Shown: piece by piece, positions 11,570 through 21,717 of the stretch
Position numbering within the stretch: position 1 is the stretch's first letter
Layout of the letters: every line of letters begins with the position of its first letter
Origin: Stomoxys calcitrans
Lineage: Eukaryota; Arthropoda; Insecta; Diptera; Muscidae
Assembly (NCBI RefSeq): GCF_963082655.1
Contig: NC_081553.1
Span: forward strand, 185,006,195 to 185,070,194
Direction of reading: 5' to 3'
Length of the DNA stretch: 64,000 bases
The notes under the pieces: model-generated
The model's database searches: none
Seen by the model: only the letters and a program-made list of their open reading frames with translations
Told to the model about the DNA's origin: nothing
Translations under genes and position numbers: made by a program

Positions 11570-11875
11570 TGTTGTAAATAGCAAATAAATACTTATAGAT
11601 TTAACTCGTTTTGAAATACTCATATGTATGTTAACATAGTAGGCTTTGCCCATAGCATGCTTTGTTTATATTCATCATAGTAGCCTTTGCTTATAAGTAA
11701 CATAGTAGCCTTTGCTTTTAAGTAACATAGAAGCCTTTGCTTTGATGTGTTTGTATTCTGTTGCGAGGAATATTTGAATTTTGTCTTCTCATTTTAGTCT
11801 TAATAAAACTTTCATTCTATTCACATTAAACATTTGTGCGTGCACATTATTTTGGAAGGCTATCAATTTCTCACA
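11570..11875 (+). repeat. 3' LTR of the Copia-type element
   Basis: 306 bp with no difference from the 5' LTR found on direct comparison. It is followed at 11876-11880 by the AATAT target duplication and then by 31-bp satellite units in register. Confidence 0.95.
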
Positions 11876-12774
11876 AATATTTCTTTAGAAAATTTTTCCC
11901 TGGAAAAATATTTCTTTAGAAAATTTTTCCCTGGAAAAATATTTCTTTAGAAAATTTTTCCCTGGAAAAATATTTCTTTAGAAAATTTTTCCCTGGAAAA
12001 ATATTTCTTTAGAAAATTTTTCCCTGGAAAAATATTTCTTTAGAAAATTTTTCCCTGGAAAAATATTTCTTTAGAAAATTTTTCCCTGGAAAAATATTTC
12101 TTTAGAAAATTTTTCCCTGGAAAAATATTTCTTTAGAAAATTTTTCCCTGGAAAAATATTTCTTTAGAAAATTTTTCCCTGGAAAAATATTTCTTTAGAA
12201 AATTTTTCCCTGGAAAAATATTTCTTTAGAAAATTTTTCCCTGGAAAAATATTTCTTTAGAAAATTTTTCCCTGGAAAAATATTTCTTTAGAAAATTTTT
12301 CCCTGGAAAAATATTTCTTTAGAAAATTTTTCCCTGGAAAAATATTTCTTTAGAAAATTTTTCCCTGGAAAAATATTTCTTTAGAAAATTTTTCCCTGGA
12401 AAAATATTTCTTTAGAAAATTTTTCCCTGGAAAAATATTTCTTTAGAAAATTTTTCCTTGGAAAAATATTTCTTTAGAAAATTTTTCCTTGGAAAAATAT
12501 TTCTTTAGAAAATTTTTCCTTGGAAAAATATTTCTTTAGAAAATTTTTCCTTGGAAAAATATTTCTTTAGAAAATTTTTCCTTGGAAAAATATTTCTTTA
12601 GAAAATTTTTCCCTGGAAAAATATTTCTTTAGAAAATTTTTCCTTGGAAAAATATTTCTTTAGAAAATTTTTCCTTGGAAAAATATTTTTTTAGAAAATT
12701 TTTCCTTGGAAAAATATTTCTTTAGAAAATTTTTCCTTGGAAAAATATTTCTTTAGAAAATTTTTCCTTGGAAA
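11876..12774. repeat. 31-bp satellite array, right block (about 29 units)
   Basis: Continuation of the array at 1108-7145. C-type units (CCCTGG) run to about 12450, then mostly T-type (CCTTGG) to the end. The array stops abruptly inside a unit at about 12774, without the degenerate fringe seen at the left edge. Confidence 0.97.
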
Positions 12775-13224
12775 CCTACAAACAAACACAAATTGATTCT
12801 TATTTATAAGATATGGTCCAGATCGGATGATATTTCTATATATACATAGCAGGTGTTCTATAGACCGATCTCCGAATTTAAGATCTAAGGCCCTATTAAA
12901 CCTAAATTAGCCATCCAACTTCGCTACATTAGAACATTTTTTTTAAGACTTTTTATACCCACCACCATAAAATGGGGGGTTTACTAATCTAGTCATTCCG
13001 TTTGTAGCACCTCGAAATAATCGTCTAAGACCCCATAAAGTTAATGTATATTATTGATGGTCTCGCCGTTCTGAGTCGATGACATGACTAGGTCCGTCCG
13101 TCCCTCTGTACAAATCAGGAAGGGGATCGAACGCGTAACGCTAGACGCTTGAAATTTTGCACAGATATTTAGTATTAATGTAGGATCAGGATTTCGGTTC
13201 AGATTTAGATATAGCCCTGTCGGT
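12775..13224 (+). repeat. Truncated 153-bp-repeat element
   Basis: About 12800-12900 holds degenerate 153-bp-repeat units (motifs ACCGATCTCCGAATTT and AGATCTAAGGCCC). At about 12950 comes the header of the dispersed element (TTTTTATACCCACCACCAT) followed by its first part (TTTGTAGCACCTCGAAAT, then GCTTGAAATTTTGCACAGAT). It is cut off at about 13224, where a reverse-strand LINE-A fragment begins. Confidence 0.7.
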
Positions 13225-15412
13225 AATAGCCTAGTCTCCTTATGATCCAGATCTCCACACAGGGTATTCGCCGTCCTACCGACCGTTTCGCTGTTCCACA
13301 AGGCTACATGCGCGTTCGTCGCCCACTCCCTTAACTCGGACTGCGTCGACCCGAAAGGCTTCGGATTAACCAAGTTTATTGACAGCAGTCCTCTGGCCTT
13401 CACTGCCAATTCGTTTGCCCTTTCATTCCCCCTTACCCCGCTGTGGCCCGGCACTCAAACTATGTGGATCTTGCCATCCTTAGAGAAGGCGCTTCTCTCC
13501 CTCTTATACTCCAAGACCGTTCGTGATCTTTCCGTCCGGGTTGTTATTGCCCTTATGGCCAGTTTATTGTCCGCAAAGATGCTCACACTCGAATACCTCG
13601 CGTGAACATCATACCACCGCTCGCATTCCATGATCCCCCGGATCTCTGCCTGCAGGACAGTATTATGGTCAGGCAGCCGGTAACAGATTTCAGACCCTGG
13701 TTTCTCAATGTAGACGCACAGGCGCACTGTGTCCTCTTGCTCTGATCCATCTGTAGAACATGAAGTTCCATATGGCAATACCAGAGTTCCGTCAATCTAA
13801 AACTGTGCCACTAGCACAAGTGCCTCTAAATCGACCTCAAGTGTCGTCTCGGGATCTGATCGGAAAACTCACTCAAGGTTTCCTATAGCGGTCTCGACTA
13901 TACCGCGATGGTATGATCTGCACCTATCCTCCATCCCTTCTCCCATTGTCTTAAGACTCGTAGCCGCAGTCACAGCCTTCAATCAAAGACTGTGCCGTTG
14001 CCAGCATTACCTCGCACTCGACCTCCTCAAGTAACACCTCAGGTATCCGTTCGGAAATCTTTTCATATAGACGCCTCGATTATACTGCGATGGTATGACC
14101 GGATCCATTCCTCTATCCATTCTCCCATCGTCCTAAATCCATAGCCGCAGTGACTGCCTCACACTTAATCTATGCATCTATTCGACGGATATTCAGAATA
14201 TTTTCTAGTGGGCGTGGTCCTCATCGCTTCGCCGATGCCTAGACAACATGTTCTCTGAAACTGTTGTATGGTCCTTATGTTGCACTTTTTCTCCATAGCA
14301 GTCCACCAAACTACTGAGGCGTTTGTAAGCAGTGGTCTAATCACGCTCCTTTAGAGCCAGTGGACTGTCCTCGGATTCAGGCCCCATTTCGAGTCTATGG
14401 CCCTTGTACATAGTTCCCAACATCTGTGAGCCTTCTTAATACGCTCCTGAATGTGACACTTCGAATTGAGTTTTCTGTCCAAGATCACACCTAAGTATTT
14501 GACCTTGTTAGATATCGAAATCGTCTTATTGAGGAAATGTGGTGCGTAAACTGGCCCACCTTCGTCATTCCTCGTGAACAGGCATATTTCAGTCTTCTCC
14601 GGATTAACATTGAGACCTCTGGGTCTAGCCCAGTCATATGCTATATGCAAGACCTTTTCGGCCCTACTGCATAGCTCCTACGGGTCCTTACCCCACCTTC
14701 GTCTTTCTCGTGAACAGGTATATTTCAGTCTTCTCTGGATTAACATTGAGACCTCTGGGTCTAGCCCAGTCATATGCCATATGCAAGACCTTTGCGGCCC
14801 TACTGCATAGCTCGTTCGGATCCTTACCCCACCTTCGTCTTCCTCGTGAACAGGCATATTTCAGTCTTTTCTGGGTTAACATTGAGACCCCTGGGTCTAG
14901 CCCAGTCATATGCCATATGCAAGACCTTTTTGGTCCTTCTGCATAGCTCCTACGGATCCTTACCCCACCTTCGTCTTCCTCGTGAACAGGCATATTTTAG
15001 TCTTCTCTGGATTAACATTGAGACCTCTGGGTCTAGGCCAGTCATATGCCATATGCAAGACCTTTGCGGCCCTACTGCATAGCTCGTTCGGATCCTTACC
15101 CCACCTTCGTCTTCCTCGTGAACAGGCATATTTCAGTCCTCTCTGGGTTAACATTGAGACCCCTGGGTCTAGCCCAGTCATATGCCATATGCAAGACCTT
15201 TTTGGTCCTTCTGCATAGCTCCTACGGATCCTTATCCCACCTTCGTCTTCCTCGTGAACAGGCATATTTCAGTCTTCTCTGGATTAGCATTGAGACCTCT
15301 GGGTCTAGCCCAGTCATATGCCATATGCAAGACCTTTGCTGCTCTACTGCATAGCTCGTTCGCATCCTTACCCCTTAGAAGTGTTATAACATCGTCTGCG
15401 TAGCAGTCGGGT
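13225..15412 (-). pseudogene. LINE-A fragment: RT C-terminal part plus RNase H, broken
   Basis: Read on the minus strand from 15412: a YADD-encoding site (complement of 15392-15403), a tandemly amplified RT segment (14575-15370), the rest of the RT thumb (14351-14650, with KYLGVILDRKL), a VWWTAMEK-like segment (about 14230-14340), a duplicated linker (13800-14170), and RNase H (13455-13795, TDGS, then EIRGIMECERW and FADNKLAIRAI). It ends with VPGHSGVRGNERANELAVKARGL (split by the frame break) and a SELREWATNAH segment. Stops and frameshifts break it throughout. The family is a non-LTR retrotransposon of the I/LOA/R1 group with an RNase H domain. Both the 5' end and the 3' tail are missing here. 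Confidence 0.85.
14575..15370 (-). repeat. 136-bp tandem array built from LINE-A RT coding DNA
   Basis: About six copies of a 136-bp segment of LINE-A (encoding the MAYDWARPRGLNVNPEK region) repeat head to tail; equivalent positions recur at 14638, 14774, 14910, 15046 and 15182. Neighbouring copies alternate between two subtypes (GCGGCCCTACTGCATAGCTC versus TTGGTCCTTCTGCATAGCTC), giving a 272-bp dimer. Because 136 is not a multiple of three, the reading frame shifts at each copy, so this is no longer a protein-coding repeat. Confidence 0.9.
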
Positions 15413-16182
15413 TACGCAGATAAAAACATAAGGATTGCCAAAAAAACGCAATGTCAACATTTTAATAAGGCTGCTATTTATATCTTTGCTGTAGTCCTTG
15501 ACACCAAAAAAACAGAAACCCCAATTTGATAGCATCATCTATTCTTTGTCTAAGGACGCTTGTTGTTGAGTTGACACCACTGTCTGTGCCCAAAGACACA
15601 CACATTTCTCTTTTACGGTATTAAGCCGCCTCTAATCTGATCGCGAGGGCATAAAAATATTCACCCCCCGCCTCTTTCTTTCTGCACCAGAAATTCTCCT
15701 TTAGGCAAGCGAAAGAGATTTGTCGTTTTTTTTTGGCAAAAAAAATTATTATGAGTGAACAAATGATTCAAAAGATTATCATCTGATTACCAAACCACAT
15801 GCAAACACATCAACAGCGAAAAGAGGAATTGCCACAGTGCCCCCATCTCAGCATCAAAGTGGTCTGCGGCCTAAGCAGGTAGTCTTTTTTTTAAACGAAA
15901 AGAAGAGGCTCGTTTAAATTTCAACGTAAACATATTTCTCTCCAACACGTGCCTCGTTTGCAACGCAATCAGTGACAACACTTTGAAAAGCAGCGCCCCA
16001 CCTCATGCTCGACTCTGTTATGCTGCAAACACCATAAGCTCAAGAAGATGGAAAAGAATCAAAGAGCAGCAGGAATTAAAATAAGCTTCTAAATAACAAA
16101 AAAAAAGGAAAAACTGTCATTGAGTCAGCCTAGGCGAATTTGGCATACCCTCTTTGATAGGAAGAAAAGATGGGAGTTTTCT
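15413..16182. other. No recognisable gene or repeat
   Basis: AT-rich sequence with homopolymer runs (for example near 15728). No ORF with recognisable domains and no clear similarity to the repeat families in the window. It could be unique DNA or an unrecognised decayed element. Confidence 0.4.
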
Positions 16183-16340
16183 GCCACCGTAGCGCAGAGG
16201 TAAGCAGGTCCGCCAATGATGCAAGTTCAGGTTTGAACCAACAATCTAGTGGATGAACATATTGGGCAGCAGTTAGGCCCTCTTGCAGACTTTAAGGGTT
16301 ACAAATAAAATCACAAAGTTAATGTAACTTCCCTTCCCAC
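16183..16340 (+). mobile_element. tRNA-derived SINE-like fragment
   Basis: GCCACCGTAGCGCAGAGG (16183-16200) carries a pol III A-box-like core, and GGTTTGAACCA (16230-16240) is a degenerate B box. The start matches the SINE heads at 34967 and 23296. The rest differs from those copies, so this is either a diverged copy or another SINE sharing the head. Its 3' boundary is not defined. Confidence 0.5.
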
Positions 16341-17064
16341 GATGTAGGGTACCAAAATAGCAGATTTAAAAAAAACACCAAAGTGTTAAAGAGAAACGTG
16401 ACCATATTATACGAATGTCTTGGAAAGCAAAAACAACCACAACCATATAATCGAACGAAGAAGCCACTGCAAATAAACCAACAAACAAACGAACCAACCA
16501 ACCAACCAACCAAGTAAGCGAGCAAATCAACGACAAACATTAGAAGTGGGAGGAAACCTCGCACTTGCAATTGAACAAACACCATAGTGTGGCACTTGGA
16601 CCAGGACGAGGACAACCATCTAAAGGATTTCCCTTGAAACAGAATTGTATGTTTACCCAACACACACACGCACACACAGAAAGACAAATAAACTCTACCA
16701 CATACTCGTGTTCAGCTGTGAGAGGGCGCGTGTTGCTGCCGCTTGTCGCCTTTAACATGGCACAGCGTCAACATAGACGAGCAAGTGATTGGGCTGAGAA
16801 AAAAACACAGTCTTTAAAGCATAATTCTGGCATAATGTCTAACATCTGAAGGTAACAATGGCTTATCTGATTATTTATGGCCCAAAATATGCTAGGAGAG
16901 ATAAAACACCAATCACATATAATCGGATGAGCTGTTAAAGAGTGCCGAAAGTAAGGGTAGGCAAATATTTGAAGCTAATTCGGAAAAATACCAAAGGACC
17001 ACAATCTACTAGACGGGAATATACAGCGTGCCTGGGATTTGCATAAATTCCTAAAACATGGCAG
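16341..17064. other. Gene-less stretch with CCAA and CA microsatellites
   Basis: Contains a (CCAA)n run at 16491-16512 and a CA-rich tract at about 16660-16678. ORFs on both strands (16319-16687, 16540-16758, 16565-16849) overlap these simple repeats and show no domain. No gene is supported. Confidence 0.5.
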
Positions 17065-18250
17065 GATGCTGACTGAGCAGGGATTTGAACCCTTCTGCTA
17101 TGCAGGCGACGTTATAATACTTCTTAGGGTAAGGATCCAAACCAGCTATGCAGAAAGGCCGAAAGGGTCTTAACTGGACTAGACCCAGAGGTCTCAATGT
17201 TAACACAGAGAAGACTGAAATCTGCCTCTTCACGAGGAAAACGAAGGTGGGCCAATTTGACGCATCAAGTTTCCTCAATAAAAGGATTTCGTTATATGAC
17301 AAGGTCATATACTTAGGAGTGATTTGGGATAGGAAACTTAATTGGAAGTGTCACATTCAGGAACGTACTGAGAAGGCTCACAGATGTTGGGCACTATGTA
17401 GACGGTCCATAGGCTCGAAATGGGGCTGAAGAGGGACTATTCTAGATATCCGATCCATTGACATACAGATTAAGTGTGAGACAGTCACTGCGGCTATGAT
17501 ACTTAAGTCGGTGGGAGAATTGATTGAGGATGGGATCAGCTCATACCATCGCAGTATAATCAAGGCGACGATACGAAACCTGGAAGGAAGCGAAAAGGTT
17601 TCCGATCGGATACCTGAGATGAACCTTGAAGTCGAGTGTCAGGCACTGCTGCCAGCGGCACAGACTTAGATTGACGGAACGCTAGTATTGCCATCTGGAA
17701 GATCATGTTACACGGATGAATCTAAGCTAGGGGACTAGGTGGAACTGGGGGTCTACATTGATAACCCAGGGAGATCTGTTTTGGACTGCCTGATCATAAT
17801 ACGGTCCTGCAGTCAGAGATTCGGGTGATCACGGAATACGTGTTGAGGTAAAATGGCCATAAGGGCAATAACAACCAGGACGATAAGGTCATGAACAGTC
17901 TTGCAGTGAAGAAGGAGATTAACGCCTTCGCTATGGATGCCAAAATCCCCATCGTTTGGGTACCAGGCCATAACGGAGTAAGGAGGAATGAAAGGGCGGT
18001 GAAAGTCAAAGCACTGCTTGGTTAACCCAAAGCCTTTCGGGTCCGTGTTAAGGGCTTGGAACAGCGAAACAGTCGGTAGTGCGGCGAAATTCCTACGGGG
18101 TGATCCGGATCGTAAGAGGACAAGGCTATTACTGAAAGGAGGTAAGAATGAGGTCAGTATAGCTTTTTGTATCATGGCTCACCTACGGAAAGTCGGTGCG
18201 GCAAGTGATAGCATGTGTAGGGCATATGGGGAAGATGATGAGACGTTGAA
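17065..18250 (+). pseudogene. LINE-A fragment: RT end through RNase H, broken
   Basis: Starts with the conserved EEGFEPVCYADD region; here the catalytic box reads YAGD (17099-17110), a D-to-G change that would inactivate it. The RT thumb follows (17148-17429, GLNVNTEKTEICLF and KVIYLGVIWDRKL), then the linker (EMNLEVECQALLPAA), a decayed RNase H (YTDESKLGD), NPKPFGS, and the start of the C-terminal cysteine region (AASDSMCRAYGEDDETL, to about 18250). Several in-frame stops and deletions are present. The CR1-free order matches the LINE-A copy at 29808-34305. Confidence 0.85.
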
Positions 18251-18524
18251 GTGGCCCAGCCCCAGAAAGCCCTTCAACCCGTACATATTTATCGACCATG
18301 TCAGTTTTGGGCTGAAATGAAAGGAATTTTGGATTAGAGCACAAATTTGACTTTCATATTTGGGCGAAATGTTTGAGTTACCATTCCAAACCCAAAAACA
18401 CTCCCCGTCTAATGAATATATACACCAATCACGACAATATAGGGCTGAAGTTAAAAATGACTTATTTACCGACTATTGCTTTAGTTGGTAAATAATTTCT
18501 GCTTCATGGGACTCATTTGATAAG
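18251..18524. other. Unassigned stretch between LINE fragments
   Basis: Contains GGGCTGAAATGAAAGG twice-related motifs (about 18310 and 18450) and a TTTACCGACTATTGCTTTAG segment, which suggests a decayed repeat unit of about 140 bp of another family. I cannot name it. No gene. Confidence 0.4.
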
Positions 18525-19135
18525 TAGGTTAGGTTAGGTTAGGTTTAAGTGGCAAACTGCCATCAGACTCAATAAGACATTTTCGTCCATTGTGATACCA
18601 CAAGAACAGAAGAAGGAAGATGCCTTGTAGTTCCTACCATTGAACTATCCAGATCGGTTCTTAAAGAAATGAGAACCTAAAGTGGAACTCCTTCTGACTG
18701 CTAGTGCGGGGCACACATACAGAAGGTGTTCCATAGCCTCTTCTTCATCGATGTCCTCACAGCTTCTGCAAAAGTCGTTGCTGGCAACCTTCAGTCTGTC
18801 AGCATGTTTTCCGATTACACAGTGACCTGTCATGACGGACACAATGACTGAGACATCTGTTCTGGCCAATGACACCCAAGCAGTAGACCTCTTCAAGTCT
18901 AGATTAGGCCTTATAGTTTTGGAATGCTCACAGGCCCCTCTTTTTCGGCATCTATCATTCGTTATCCTTCGGGGCTGGTCCTGAAAACTTAGCTAACATG
19001 TCGCTAGAGGCATACCCACAGATTCCAGTATTGTTAGCGGCTACATTTCAAAGTAGAGGAGACATTACACTTCCTTGAGGTGTTTCTCTGCTTACTCATC
19101 TTTTTAGATCCACAGATCCCAAGCCTGCCGTAATG
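18525..19135 (-). pseudogene. LINE-B 3' fragment (minus strand) with (AACCT)n tail
   Basis: On the minus strand the sequence runs from an RT fragment (about 19060-19135, the RGTPQGGVLSP region, decayed) through a junction to the C-terminal cysteine region (18645-18896: VIGKHADRLKV, then CRSCEDIDEEEAMEHLLYVCPAL) and a 3' UTR. It ends at 18525-18546 in CCTAA/AACCT pentamers. The conserved Cys/His pattern is typical of the C-terminal knuckle of RNase H-bearing LINEs. It forms an inverted repeat with the plus-strand copy at 19860-20364. Confidence 0.8.
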
Positions 19136-20364
19136 CATCTGCATCATTTGATGCACTGTATTTAATGCTACATCTTAATGATCTGGACAATGTGACTTCC
19201 CAAATTGCTGCGACCACTGCCGTAAGGTTAAGGGAGCTTTCACATTGGTCATTTGGCGGCTACGGGCACTGTGATATCCTTGATACAATGTCCGATGTTC
19301 CAGGCAGTGTGGATTACACTCTGCCTGAGCCGCCTTTTGATAAAAATTACTGTACCACTATTCCTGATAGAACCGATTGGAACTACGATATCCCTGGTAA
19401 CAGAAGTTACATAGACTTCTATACGGATGGTTCCAAACTAAACGACCAGGTGGGCTTTGGGGTGTACTTTAAAAATCTAGAACTGGTCATATCGAAAAGG
19501 TTACCCGACCACTGCAGTGTGTATGAAGCGGAGATCCTTGCAATTAAGGAAGTTGTGGAATGACTAAGATATACAATAATATCATGACGACGATTGGCAT
19601 AAATATCTCCTCGTACATCCAGGCAGCCATTAAATCCCTTAAGGAACGTGTTTTTGTACACAAAAACCGCCCTCGATTGTAGCAGATCTCTCAACGAGAT
19701 AACTGAACGGTTCAAAATTCAACTGTTCTAGATGCCGGGCCACAGAGATATGCCAGGGAATTGTAAAGCGGACGATCTTGTGAGACTAGGAACTACCCTA
19801 CACATTCCAGGGATACTGGAATCTGTGGGTATGCCTCTAACGACATGTAAGCTAAGTTTTCAAGATCAGTCCCAAAGGAAAATTAATGATAGACGGTCAC
19901 AAAGAGGGGGCTGTGAGCATTCCAAAATTATGTGGCCTAATCTAGACTTGAAGAGGTCTACTTCTTTGTTGTCATTGGCTAGAATAGAAGTCCCAGTCAT
20001 TGTGTCCGTCATGACAAGTCACTGTGTAATCGGAAAACATGCTGACAAACTGAAGGTTGCCATCAACGATTTTTGCAGAAGTTGTGAGGACATCGAAGAA
20101 GAAGAGACTATGAAACACCTTCTGTGTGTATATCCCGCACTAGCAGTTAGAAGGAGTTCCACTTTAGTTCTCATTTCTTTAAGAACCTTTCAGGTTTAGC
20201 GGATGTGATCATTCGCAAGTTATTGGGCTTTTTAAAGCGATCTGGATGGTTCAACGATAGAAACTAGAAGGCATCTTCCTTCTTCTGTTCCTGTGGCATC
20301 ACAATGAACGAAAACGTCTAAGTGAGTCTGATGGCAGACCGGCACTTAAACTTAACCTAACTTA
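19136..20364 (+). pseudogene. LINE-B fragment (plus strand): RNase H and C-terminal knuckle
   Basis: Reads from the end of RT (LMLHLNDLDNVTSQIAATTAVRLREL) through RNase H (19165-19563: FYTDGSKLNDQVGFGVYFK, then EAEILAIKEVVEW) and a frameshifted middle, to a PGHRDMPGNCKADDL segment and the cysteine region (19732-20199, CRSCEDIEEEETMKHLL). The 3' UTR ends in a diverged (AACCT)n tail at about 20346-20362. A stop at 19561 and later frameshifts make it non-functional. Known LINE RNase H uses acidic residues; the D of TDGS and the E of EAEILAIKE are kept. Confidence 0.85.
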
Positions 20365-21197
20365 AGATCTAAAGTTATTTACCAAACACAGACTCTTGAT
20401 GACTTTTAATTTTCCCAAATGTCCATCTAACTGTCTTGTAGTGTGTGTCCCGTTGGACTTTAGGTTTTGCTAACAGGGTTTATCTTGTTTCGTTTTTTTT
20501 GCAATTAAATTTCTGCCATATTCAAAACTTTAACTTAATAAGATTTAATTTCATGTAGTGGTTTCATTTTGTTTTAAGACAGTACACGGGGAATTTTTAT
20601 AGTTATTCTCTTGCTTCCTTAGGAAAACATTTTCGTATTACATTTTGGCCTGCAACTCTCGTGTAGATGCTTGCTCCCGTACATGCTGTTGCCTCATTTC
20701 CCCCATGACATATGGCATCATAAAGTCCAACAAGCATCCCAGTAAAGGAAAAAAAGTCATAACACACAAAAACACAAGCCACGAGAAGAAGGGACTAGAA
20801 AAATAATGGGACATAACCAAAACAGCGTGGATGAGTGGTCCGCTGGATGGCTGACAAAAACAGACGCCAAAGCCCCACTCAAAGAACGTATTTTTTTGCT
20901 TTTATGGCATCATTAATAACATGGCCAAAGCAAGCAAAATGACTCATCGCCCTCAATGGGTTGTCGCGTTAAGCCAAAACCCTTGCAATGCTAAGAAAAT
21001 GAGTGGAACAAAGTCCCTATGCTGAAGCTGAATCCTTTGTATAGATTAATGCTCTTCACCAGAAGATGGTGAGGTATATTAACTTTTTCAATTAATTTGC
21101 AACACTTGGGTATATTAAAATTTGCCTGTAAACATTCCTTTGAAGAACAGGGACAGATTTTTTACTTATAAATGAAAGCTGTGCAATTCAACTTTTT
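20365..21197. other. No recognisable gene or repeat
   Basis: AT-rich sequence. The minus ORF at 20638-20820 has a short hydrophobic translation but no family match that I recognise. No clear repeat boundary. Confidence 0.4.
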
Positions 21198-21282
21198 AAG
21201 CCCAATGATAAGAGGCCTCCCCTTTTAAAGTCGATTCCGAACGGCGACGACACCTTTTTGGGGAGAAGTTTTAACATGGCAT
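21198..21282 (-). mobile_element. SINE fragment (central/3' part), minus strand
   Basis: Complement of the SINE core (compare 35115-35195): the blocks CCCAATGATAAGAGGCCTCC and GGGGAGAAGTTTTAACATGG match in order. It directly abuts the (AACCT)n tail of the following LINE-B copy at 21283. The head with the pol III boxes is missing. Confidence 0.75.
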
Positions 21283-21717
21283 AGGTTAGGTTAGGATAGG
21301 TTAAAGTGGCACTCTGCCACTAGACTCACTTAGACGTTTTCGTCCATTGTGATGCCATAGGAACAGAAGAAAGAAGATGCCTTCTAGTTCCTTCCGTTGA
21401 ACTTACCAGATCGCTTTAAAACGCCCAACAACTTGCGAATGTTCACATTCGCTAAATCGGACAGATTCTCAAAAAAATGCGAACCTAAAGTGGAACTCAT
21501 TCTGACTGATAGTGCGGGACACACACACAAGAGGTTGTTCTATAGTCTCTTCTTCATTGATGCCCTAACATCTTCGCCAAAAGTCTTTACTGGCAATCTT
21601 CAGTCTGTCAACATGTTTTCCGATTAGACAGTGGCCTGTCATGGCGGACACATGGACTGAGACATCTGTTATAGCCAGTGATAGCAAAGCGGTAGACCTT
21701 TTCAAGTCTAGATTAGA

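Larger units (their letters stand above)
7146..11875 (+). mobile_element. Copia-type LTR retrotransposon, complete, inserted in satellite
   Basis: A complete 4730-bp element: 5' LTR, primer site, one gag-pol ORF, polypurine tract and 3' LTR. It is flanked by a 5-bp target duplication, AATAT, at 7141-7145 and 11876-11880. The LTRs begin TGTTG and end CTCACA; by eye they are identical over 306 bp, so the insertion is very recent. Domain order (protease, integrase, then RT and RNase H) assigns it to Ty1/copia rather than Ty3/gypsy. No env-like ORF is present. The 31-bp array resumes on the other side, showing that the satellite was already in place. Confidence 0.97.

Noticed and set aside
1108..12774. 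CRISPR-like regular repeats
   Set aside because: Repeats are directly adjacent with no unique spacers, in a eukaryotic transposon-rich context; this is a satellite.
14574..15403. Set of overlapping ~100-aa ORFs on both strands with near-identical sequence
   Set aside because: They are shadows of the 136-bp LINE-A tandem array; the frame changes at each unit.
16319..16849. ORFs of 122, 72 and 94 aa around the CCAA/CA microsatellites
   Set aside because: Overlapping on both strands, cysteine/tryptophan- or histidine/threonine-rich from simple repeats, no domain.
18525..18546. True chromosome-end telomere repeats (TTAGG type)
   Set aside because: Only three to four pentamers, always at the 3' end of LINE copies and internal to the window; LINE tails rather than telomeres.
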